NCBI RefSeq assembly: GCF_037975245.1
Contig: NC_092575.1
Location: forward strand, 28,855,341-28,919,340
Direction of reading: 5' to 3'
Origin: Apostichopus japonicus
Taxonomy: Eukaryota; Echinodermata; Holothuroidea; Aspidochirotida; Stichopodidae
DNA: 64,000 bases
Under the pieces are notes generated by a model. The model saw nothing but the letters and a program-made list of their open reading frames with translations, was not told the origin of the DNA and ran no database searches. Each line of letters begins with the position of its first letter. Positions within the stretch are counted from its first letter, which is position 1. Positions 47,725 through 59,700 of the stretch are shown in pieces. The position numbers and the translations under genes were made by a program.

Positions 47725-50700
47725 CTGTTAATGACAAAAAATATGATAGTGAAGATCAAATATATATGTGAACGTAATATGAGATATTTCATCAACAAAT
47801 AATGATATTTGTCTTGTCACATACTGTAACTATATGTTGTAACATCACACTGTAACAACACACTGTAACAACACACTGTAACAACACACTGTAACAACAC
47901 ACTGTAACAACACACTGTAACAACACACTGTAACAACACACTGTAACAACACACTGTAACAACACACTGTAACAACACACTGTAACAACACACTGCAACA
48001 ACACACTGCAACAACACACTGCAACAACACACTGCAACAACACACTGCAACAACACACTGCAACAACACACTGCAACAACACACTGCAACAACACACTGC
48101 AACAACACACTGCAACAACACACTGCAACAACACACTGTAACAACACACTGAAACAACACACTGTAACAACACACTGAAACAACACACTGTAACAACACA
48201 CTGTAACAACACACTGTAACAACACACTGTAACAACACACTGTAACAACACACTGTAACAACACACTGTAACAACACACTGTAACAACACACTGTAACAA
48301 CACACTGTAACAACACACTGTAACAACACACTGAAACAACACACTGTAACAACACACTGAAACAACACACTGTAACAACAAACTGTAACAACACACTGTA
48401 ACAACACACTGTAACAACACACTGTAACAACACACTGTAACAACACACTGTAACAACACACTGTAACAACACACTGTAACAACACACTGTAACAACACAC
48501 TGTAACAACACACTGTAACAACACACTGTAACAACACACTGTAACAACACACTGTAACAACACACTGTAACAACACACTGTAACAACACACTGTAACAAC
48601 ACACTGTAACAACACACTGTAACAACACACTGTAACAACACACTGTAACAACACACTGTAACAACACACTGTAACAACACACTGTAACAACACACTGAAA
48701 CAACACATTGTAACAACACACTGTACAACACACTGTAACAACACACTGTAACAACACACTGTAACAACACACTGTAACAACACACTGTAACAACACACTG
48801 TAACAACACACTGTAACAACACACTGTAACAACACACTGTAACAATATCTTGATAGGTATTCATGGATCTCACCATCAGCTACACAGGTCATATCACCTA
48901 AGTAGCCATTAATGGTCAAAATGACAGCAAATTAATGAAAATAATGCTAACAAATTTGTTGAAACTTTGTATTGATGTGCCTCCCTGGTCTGATTATTAT
49001 TTTCATCTTGGTAATAAAGTTGGTCAACATTTCTTTTGATTACAACCAAACTTAGGTGAAAGAAGTACTCAACAGCTTTATTTTGTAACAATAATTAGTA
49101 ATGAGCCACTTGTAATCCTAAAAACAAATATTTGCTAGTTTGTGATTATAATGTAACAGATGAACAGATGCACATATTCCTTACCTTAGCTCCTTTAACT
49201 GATACCTGGACATACGCCTTTTGTTCAAGTAGACTCTTTTTCTGCTTTCTTGTTAGTCTTGGCTTGACACTGCAGAAAATGAAATATTAACCATACAGCT
49301 GTTAGACACCAATAACTAATAAATTATGATATACATCATACCTCTTCCATTAGTCCTATGAATAGAAACCTGGAAAATTAATCATCTATGTGACTTGATA
49401 GTGAAGACTGACATACATAACCATCTCTGTGACTTGATATTGAGGACTAACATACATAACCATCTATGTGAATTGATAGTGAGGACTAACATACATAACC
49501 ATCTATGTGACTTGATAGTGAGGACTGACATACATAACCATCTATGTGACTTGATAGTGAGGACTAACATACATAACCATCTCTGTGACTTGATAGTGAG
49601 GACTAACGTACATAACCATCTCTGTGACTTGATATTGAGGACTAACATACATAACCATCTATGTGAATTGATAGTGAGGACTAACATACATAACCATCTA
49701 TGTGAATTGATAGTGAGGACTAACATACATAACCATCTATGTGACTTGATAGTGAGGACTAACATACATAACCAGCTATGTGACTTGATAGTGAGGACTG
49801 ACATACATAACCATCTACGTGACTTGATAGTGAGGACTAACATACATAACCATCTCTGTGACTTGATAGTGAGGACTAACGTACATAACCATCTATGTGA
49901 CTTGATAGTGAGGACTAACATACATAACCATCTATGTGACTTGATAGTGAAGACTGACATACATAACAATCTATGTGACTTGATAGTGAAGACTAACATA
50001 CATGACAATCTATGTGACTTGATAGTGAAGACCATCTATGTGAATTGATAGTGAGGACTAACATACATAACCATCTATGTGACTTGATAGTGAGGACTGA
50101 CATACATAACCATCTATGTGACTTGATAGTGAAGATTAACATACATAACAATCTATGTGACTTGATAGTGAGGACTGACATACATAACCATATATGTGAC
50201 TTGATATTGAGGACTAATATACATAACCATATATGTGACTTGATAGTGAGGACTAACATACATAACCATCTATGTGACTTGATAGTGAGGACTAACGTAC
50301 ATAACCATCTATGTGACTTGATAGTGAAGACTAACATACATAACCATCTCTGTGACTTCATAGTGAAGACTAACATACATAACCATCTATGTGACTTGAT
50401 AGTGAGGACTGACATACATAACCATCTATGTGACTTGATAGTGAGGATTGACGTGCATAACCATCTATGTGACTTGATATTGAGGACTAACATACATAAC
50501 CATCTATGTGACTTGATAGTGAAGACTAACATACATAACCATCTCTGTGACTTGATAGTGAGGACTAACATACACCCATGAAGAGTCTATTGTGGGTTTC
50601 CTTTTCATAATAGTTGGCATCAGGAAACCACCGATTACAATCCAATCTTCACAAGGCACAGAGGTCTTATATTGCTGGTATCTCTCTGATAAGGAATAAT

Positions 50701-53700
50701 ACTCAGGAGTAGGAAAAAACAGTTCTACATCTAAGTTGAAGACAAAGTAGACTGAATGAAACTTACGTTGATGTAACTTTAGCGAGGATGAAGAAGATCA
50801 AAGAGATAAAGGCGATGCCAGTAATGACATGCTGGTACCACTCAGCAGGGATTGTTTTCCATATATTGTCCACAGGAGTCTGCAAACAGAAGAGAGAATA
50901 AACTAAAGAAACCCAGCATTCAAGTGATATGCTTCATATGTTGGCAAATTGTTAGGGCTATCTGTCTGCACAACAAGCCAAGAACTGTTAATTCACTGTT
51001 CACTGGTTTCAGGAAACCCTAAAACAGCTGTTTACATTTAATGGCAGACCAGTGTAACAAACATAACATGTATCAACTTACAGTGTATCAAACCTACCAT
51101 GTATCAAACCTTTGGTGTATCAAACCTCCAGTGTATCAAACCTACCATGCAGCAACTTACAGTGTATCAAACCTACCATGTATCAAACCTACAGTGTATC
51201 AAACCTCCAGTGTATCAAACCTACCATGTAACATACCTACAGTGTAAAAACAAACAAAACATGTTTCAACCTACATTGTATGAAACCTACAGTGTAACAA
51301 ACCTACAGTGTATGAAACCTACAGTGTATGAAACCTACAGTGTAACATACCTACAGTGTATCAAACATACAGTGTATCAAACCTACAGTGTAACAAACCT
51401 TTGGTGTATCAAACCTACAGTGTATCAAACCTACAGTGTAACATACCTACAGTGTATAAAACCTACAGTGTAACAAGCATAACATGTTTCGACCTACAGT
51501 GTATGAAACCTACAGTGTAACAAACAAGCTGCTACCTGCTGTTTTGCCATAGTCCTCATAGAACCGTCGGCATACTCTGTGCGCCTTTTGCTCTTGCCCG
51601 GCCATTCCTCCATAACTAACATAAAATGTTTCAACCTACAGTGTATGAAACCTCCAGTGTATCAAACCTACCATGTATCAAACCTTTGGTGTATCAAGCC
51701 TACAGTGTATCAAACCTACCATGTATCAAACCTACAGTGTATCAAACCTACAGTGTATCAAACCTACAGTGTATCAAACCTACAGTGTATCAAACCTACC
51801 ATGTATCAAACCTTTGGTGTATCAAACCTCCAGTGTATCAAACCTACAGTGTATCAAACCTACCATGCAGCAACTTACAGTGTATCAAACCTACCATGTA
51901 TCAAACCTACAGTGTATCAAACCTCCAGTGTATCAAACCTACCATGTAACATACCTACAGTGTAAAAACAAACAAAACATGTTTCAACCTACATTGTATG
52001 AAACCTACAGTGTAACAAACCTACAGTGTATGAAACCTACAGTGTATGAAACCTACAGTGTAACATACCTACAGTGTATCAAACATACAGTGTATCAAAC
52101 CTACAGTGTAACAAACCTTTGGTGTATCAAACCTACAGTGTATCAAACCTACAGTGTAACATACCTACAGTGTATAAAACCTACAATGTAACAAGCATAA
52201 CATGTTTCGACCTACAGTGTATGAAACCTACAGTGTAACAAACAAGCTGCTACCTGCTGTTTTGCCATAGTCCTCATAGAACCGTCGGCATACTCTGTGC
52301 GCCTTTTGCTCTTTCCACGGCCATTCCTCCATAACTAACATAAAATGTTTCAACCTACAGTGTATGAAACCTCCAGTGTATCAAACCTACCATGTATCAA
52401 ACCTTTGGTGTATCAAACCTACAGTGTATCAAACCTTTGGTGTATCAAGCCTACAGTGTATCAAACCTACCATGTATCAAACCTACAGTGTATCAAACCT
52501 ACAGTGTATCAAACCTACAGTGTATCAAACCTACAGTGTATCAAACCTTTGGTGTATCAAACCTTTGGTGTATCAAACCTACAGTGTATCAAACCTCCAG
52601 TGTATCAAACCTACAGTGTATCAAACCTCCAGTGTATCAAACCTACAGTGTATCAAACCTACAGTGTATCAAACCTTTGGTGTATCAAACCTACAGTGTA
52701 TCAAACCTACCATGTATCAATTAACAGTGTATCAAACCTACCATGTATCAAACCTACAGTGTATCAAACCTCCAGTGTATCAAACCTACCATGTAACATA
52801 CCTACAGTGTAAAAACAAACATAACATGTTTCAACCTACAGTGTATCAAACCTACAGTGTATCAAACCTACAGTGTATCAAACCTACAGTGTATCAAACC
52901 TTTGGTGTATCAAACCTTTGGTGTATCAAACCTACAGTGTATCAAACCTTTGGTGTATCAAACCTACAGTGTATCAAACCTCCAGTGTATCAAACCTCCA
53001 GTGTATCAAACCTACAATGTAACAAACCTCCAGTGTATCAAACCTACAATGTAACAAACCTACCATGTATCAAACCTACAGTGTATCAACCTACCATGTA
53101 TCAACCTACCATGTGTCAAACATTTGGTGTATCAAACCTACAGTGTATCAAACCTTCAGTGTATCAAACCTACAGTGTAACATACCTACAGTGTGTCAAA
53201 CCTACAGTGTAACATACCTACAGTGTATCAAACCTAACTAAGATCAATGATATGCTTATAAGTAGTGTTTACATGGGAACCGGGTACCCGAGGGCCGTTA
53301 ACCGTCGGGTATCCGGGTACCCGGAAAAAATTTGTTTACCCTCGTGTATCACGATTTTCAAGAAATTACATATTGGATGCTGTAATAAATGCATTATATT
53401 CTCTACTGACAATGTTTTCATGTTCAAATACGTAGGTGTAAGATAAGGTATAAAATCTCCCTCAATAATTTGTATTTTCTTCTGTTTCTTTCATTTGTTA
53501 ATAAATAAATTATTTAATTATAATTAGCATTACTACTAACATCGCACTGCCGCCGCTGCTATGCTAACTCGTGCACGTCTATCGGATCAATTTAGCTCTT
53601 AAACAGTTTTTAATATTACTACTATCTATTATGCAGGCCCAGGGTTCTCATTAGCCGCGAGATTGCGCGATTCGCGCAATTTGATCGCATTTGGAATAAA

Positions 53701-56700
53701 CGATTAGTAAAAAGCCACTTGTGATTACTATTTTTTAGTTATCCTGTCTATAATCCATAAACATCGCGTAAAATTCCTTGTCAGCCTTTCCTTCTTTGAA
53801 ATAAACGAATGAATAAATAATAATTTCTTCCACATGGTAGCCTAACACCACACTAAGTCAATGAGAAATCTAGCTAAGCCTAACCATCTGTTTATTTGCT
53901 GGAGATGTGACGCAGTTATAAGACATCCATGGAATACTTTTGTAATTGCTGTTACCTTCGACCACATGGTTGCCTAACACCACACTAAGTCAATGGGGGC
54001 AGTCTAGCCTAGCCATCTGTTTATTAGCTGAAATTGTGACGCAGTTATAAGATATCTATGGAAAGCTTTCGTTATTGCTGTTATCTTCGAACACATGGTA
54101 GCTTAACAACACACTAAGTCTATGGGAAATCAGCCTAACCATCGGTTTGCATTTTTTTTTTAAACAATCACACTTTGCGTAGGCCTACGATTCGGGTAAT
54201 AAATTAGGAACCGGGTAGTATCGCGTCGAACGGGCCCCTTCGTTATTGCTGTTATCTTCTACCACATTGTAGCCTAACACCACACTAAGTCAATGGGAAA
54301 TCTGCCTAACCGTTGGTTTGCCATTTTTTATATATATATTTTTTTTTTTTTTAAATCACACTTTGCTTAGGATTCGGGTAATAAATTAGAAACCGGGTAG
54401 TATCACGTCGGGCGGGTACCCGGGTACCCGGATAACCCGTGCAAACACTACTTATAAGCAACATAATTAGTATATGAAAGTACTATCTATGATATATGTC
54501 AACAGTAATATACAATGAAAGTAAGCTATGAACTATTACTAGTTCTTGAATTCTCACCAGATATAACTTAATGGCTTCAGCAGTTCGGTTTCCAACAGTC
54601 TGAGAAAGGGCTTCATTTGCCACCTTAGAAACCAAAAAGTTAAGTGCTAAGAGAAACGGCACAAAGAAACCCAACATGGAGTAGAGGATCCACTGGATTC
54701 GAGCCCACATGTTGTGGGAGGAGGCCTCTCTGCAGAGAAAGAAAGAGTATGAAAACATTAATAGTTTGTTAATGAATCCAGTTCTGTTAAAACCATGTTA
54801 GCAAGAAACACTTAAAGAGAATGGGTAGTACTTGTTGCACTGATGCGTGCCTCACTGATGTAACAGACCTCTACCAAATCACCTATTATTACCTTCTGCT
54901 CCCACCTCACGACCTTTGCATTGCAGCCTGGACACTCAACTATTATTACCATGCACCCCTTCCCCTTAAAATCTTTGTGAGGTAGCCTGGACACTCACCT
55001 TTTATCACCGTCTGCCACTCCCCCCCCACCCCCTTATGATCTTTGTACTGTAGCCTGGACACTCACTTTCTGCCCCCCCCACCCTTATGATCTTTGTACT
55101 GTAGCCGGGACACTCACTTTCTGCCCCCCTAATGTTCTTTGTACTGTATCCTGGACACTCACATTTGGCCACCCCCCCACCCTTAAGATCTTTATATTGT
55201 AGCCTGGACACTTACCTATTACATTGATATGCTAACTGATTATTTATTGTGTATTAAGATAGCTCAAACTTACTTATCCTCCTGCAGTTTTGCATCAGTC
55301 AGTGTGGCTATCTGCTCACAGTCTGTTTCCAGGGTGTTCAATGTATTCTGTATCATTTGACTTATGGTCTTCTCCACATCTTTACAAACTTCTTCAATCT
55401 GGTTAACACAACGACTCTACAAAATAACGAACAAATAACAAACATTTTTCACATTTCATGAGATGCGGCAGAGGTTCTTCTTATGGCAGTTGATAGAGTC
55501 TATGAAAATATGTATGATAAGAATAACAGCTCAGCATTGGCAGCATTAAAGGACTACCTACAACATTCATCCTAATCAAATGACACACTTTGACCGTAAA
55601 ATTAGCTGTAAATGAATTGTTTTATTTGAAGAAATACAGATATATGATGTGTTTGAAGATGAACAGCATTAAGCCCTTCCACTAGAACAAAACATAATTA
55701 ATGGTTTGTTTGTGCAACATCTTTGCCAACATTTTTGCAACATCTTTGCCAACATTTTTGTGCAACATCTTTGCCAACATGCAGTCTTATTGCAAAAGAC
55801 ATGTATTTTCTGAGTCTTATTGCAAAAGACATGCATTTTCTGAGTCTTATTGCAAAAGACATGCATTTTCTGAGTCTTATTGCAAAAGACATGCATTTTC
55901 TGATCTAAACCATCCTGGCAATCCTTTAATAACCATTTCTTTACTAGAAGTGACTTAAGTCAGTATCTCCCTAATACAAGGGCATGATAACACACTTGTA
56001 AGATCACATGAATTGCATATAAAGATCACTAATTACAGTCTGTTTATTGTTTTTGAACTTCTTAGTTAGTCATTTATCTGTTGAATGCATTTTATGGTCA
56101 CATCAGAGCAACAAATGAAAGAGTATCAAGTAAATGAATTACAAGAGAACTTAAAATCTATCAGATTGAGAGATGCTAACAGTCATTTACCTTGCCAGAT
56201 GACATACTGGGCACAAAGATTGTTGGCATATCAAAGCCAGTCCGATTCAGGCCAGGTCTCTTACATAACTCCTGCACAATCTGCATCAGAACTCGCTGTG
56301 AAAAATAAAATCGCTATAGATAGCTCAATCCGTATGGAAATCTTTTGTATGCTTTATACTAGTGGTCGAAGGAATTGTTAACTGGTCAATGAGAACATAA
56401 TTAATGTAAGCCTTTGTGGGTATAAATGTGTGCCATTCAAAACAACTGTTGATTGAAATAATGTAATGGATGCTCTTCAATAAATCCACTACCAATATAG
56501 TTCATTAGCTTGATTAGTTAAGCTAATGAAATATATTGATAATGATGTAACATATCAAATAATTTGAAGTTTCCAGTTTGCTCTTTCCATGTGATTAATG
56601 CTATCATGGAAAGTTGTCTGGACTATGAGGTATGGATTCATTATTAACATTCAGTTATCACTCAAGAACATGTGAGGGGATGTCTTAGTCAGATCAATCG

Positions 56701-59700
56701 AACAATGTCTTAGTCAGATCAGTCAAGAATGTCAGATCAGTTATTTGATGTGTTTAAGTCATCTCAATCAAGAAACATCTGAGACAGATCAATGGAGGAT
56801 GTCTTAATCAGATCATCTGGTGAAGTCCTAGTCAGATCAATCCAGCAATGTCCTAGACAGATCAATGGAGGATGTCTTAATCAGATCATCTGGTGAATTC
56901 CTAGTCAGATCAATCCAGCAATGTCCTAGTCAGATCAATGAAGAAATGTCTTAGACAGATCAAAAGATGATGGCTTTATCAGATCAACTGGTGAAGTCTT
57001 AGGTCACTTGTGTAATGACTTGGTCAGATCAACGGGTGAAGTCTTAGGTCACTCGAGTAATGACTTAGTCAGATCAATAGGTGGAGTCTTAGTTCACTCG
57101 AGTAATGACTTAGATCAATGGAAGTCTTAGGTCTATCACTTGAGTATGACATAGTTAGATCAATGGGTGAAGTCTAAGGTCACTTGAGTAATGACTTAGT
57201 TAGATCAATGGGTGAAGTCTTAGGTCTATCACTTGAGTAATGACTTAGTTAGATCAATGGGTGAAGTCTTAGGTCTATCACTTGAGTAATGACTTAGTTA
57301 GATCAATGGGTGAAGTCTTAGGTCTATCACTTGAGTAATGACTTAGTTAGATCAATGGGTGAAGTCTTAGGTCTATCACTTGAGTATGACTTAGTTAGAT
57401 CAATGGGTGAAGTCTAAGGTCACTTGAGTAATGACTTAGTCAGATCAATGGGTGAAGTCTAAGGTCACTTGAGTAATGACTTAGTCAGATCAACGGGTGA
57501 AGTCTTAGGTCACTTGAGTAATGACTTAGTTAGATCAAGGGTGAAGTCTTAGGTCACTTGAGAAATGACTTAGATCAATGGGTGAAGTCTAAGGTCACTT
57601 GAGTAATAACTTAGTCAGATCAATGGGTGAAGTCTTAGGTCACTTGGGTCATGACTTAGTTAGATCAATGGGTGAAGTCTAAGGTCAATTGAGTAATGAC
57701 TTAGTTAGATCAACGGGTGAAGTCTTAGGTCACCTGAGTAATGACTTAGTCAGATCAACGGGTGAAGTCTTAGGTCTAAGGTCTTTGGAATATCTTTGTC
57801 TTACCAATCAGACAATGTCTTAGTAAGATCAATGGATGCCTTAGTCAGATCAATCTATGTCTTTGTGAGATCAATAAGGCACTGTCCTAGTCAGATCAAT
57901 CAAGAAACTTCTTACTCTAGATTAGTTATGCGATGTCTAAGTCAGATCAATAAAGCTATTTCTTTATACAGATCCATGGGCGGTGTCTTAGTGAGATCAA
58001 TGGGTGAGGTCTTACATCAATTGATGATGTCTTAGTCCGGTCAATCGAGCAATGTCTATTAAGTCAGATCATTCAGAAATTGCCTTAATCAGATCAATGG
58101 ATGATCCCTTAGTCAGAGCAATTGAGCGATGCCTTAATCAGATCAATGGATGATCTCTTAGTCAGAGCAATTGAGCAATGTCTTACTGAGATCAATGGAT
58201 GATCTCTTAGTTAGATCATGTGGGGGTGTCTACTGAGATCAATGGATGATCCCTTAGTCAGAGCAATTGAGCAATGTCTTACTGAGATTAATGGATGATC
58301 CCTTAGTCAGAGCAATTGAGCAATGTCTTACTGAGATCAATGGATGATCTCTTAGTTAGATCAAGTGGGGGATGCCTTACTGAGATCAATGGATGATCCC
58401 TTAGTCAGAGCAATTGAGCAATGTCTTACTGAGATCAATGGATGATCTCTTAGTTAGATCAAGTGGGGGATGCCCTACTGAGATCAATGGATGATCCCTT
58501 AGTCAGAGCAATTGAGCAATGTCTTACTGAGATCAATGGATGATCTCTTAGTTAGATCAAGTGGGGGATGTCTTACTGAGATCAATGGATGATCCCTTAG
58601 TCAGAGCAATTGAGCAATGTCTTACTGAGATCAATGGATGATCTCTTAGTTAGATCAAGTGGGGATGTCTTACTCAGATCAAGTGGGCACTGTCTTAGAT
58701 CAATGTGCAATGGCTCAGATCAATTGTATGGGAGATTTAATAACTAAGGTAAAGCTGTGAATGGTATTCATTATAATCTATTTAGCTTCCAGCCTATGTT
58801 GCTGCTGGAGGTCTCACCTGCCTGTCACTTTCGTGACCAGCCTCATCAGCCTTGCTCAGATAAAACCTCATGTGGTCGCTATGCTGTTCATTTAGTTTCT
58901 CCACAATGTTCAAGGTTCTCTTACAGAGAGCCTGACCAATTGGATCAAAAAACACGAAGATGAGATCCGCCAAGTCTCCTGAAGATGAAAGATGAAGAAT
59001 TCAATTGTGCTTAAAATAAATGATAAATAACCCATGGTTTACAGAAATAGTATCCATGACTGTCTCTGCCATAAAGGTACAGTTAATGTTGTGTTCCTTT
59101 AAGCTTAACAGTTATTTGCTATGATCATCTGACAATATAAGGGTATGATATCACTGTATCTGGTGAACATCAGCAAAGCATATGTAACTGTTACAGGATA
59201 TTCAAGGCCAACACTCTTGCAATTATTTAGTTTTTTCTATTTATAAGTAATAATGTCCTTAAGAAGAGCAGAAGAATGTTTCACCCAACAAGAAAACTTA
59301 AAATTAATCACGTTTATCATAAATTATGCCAGAGGTCTCATAGCCATCTTAAGTCTTCTGTCACCCTCAACAGAGCAACCATCATCCAAAGATTATAATT
59401 GCTAATTTTCTCCATCTCAGTGATTGGGGCAATACATTATTTTCCATGTTTCTATAATATGCTGCATTTCATTGCTTTATCTACGTGGGATATACAAACA
59501 GTTTGTAAGTGTTGTACTGATAAACTGCACATACCAAGCCATAGAATCGCCTGATCAATCTATGTGGGATATACAAACAGATTATAAGTGTTGTACTGAT
59601 AAACTGCACATACCAAGCCATAGAATCGCCTGATCAATCTATGTGGGATATACAAACAGTTTATAAGTGTTGTACTGATAAACTGCACATACCAAGCCAT

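Larger units (their letters stand above)
51068..53232. repeat. 16-bp minisatellite field with a 718-bp higher-order duplication
   Basis: Units CCTACAGTGTATCAAA and variants (CCATG, TTTGGTG, CCAGTG, GTAACA). Larger blocks are copied with a 718-bp offset (for example 51,243 and 51,961; 51,541 and 52,259). The copied block includes a complete exon with its splice sites. Confidence 0.93.

Noticed and set aside
48874-48897. 24-nt micro-exon (DMTCVAD) between GTPase exons 49185-49269 and 47668-47724
   Set aside because: It has AG and GTGAGA borders but needs entry phase 1, while the preceding exon leaves in phase 0; in phase 0 it reads V-I-stop. The direct join without it works.
47792-48919. Three overlapping minus-strand frames of more than 340 codons (VTVCCYSVLLQC type)
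   Set aside because: They translate the 13-bp repeat in all frames; Cys/Val/Leu-only composition and no gene signals.
49382-50581. Long frames on both strands with 13-residue repeats
   Set aside because: The 39-bp period is a multiple of three with few stops; the region is an intron of the GTPase gene with consistent flanking exons.
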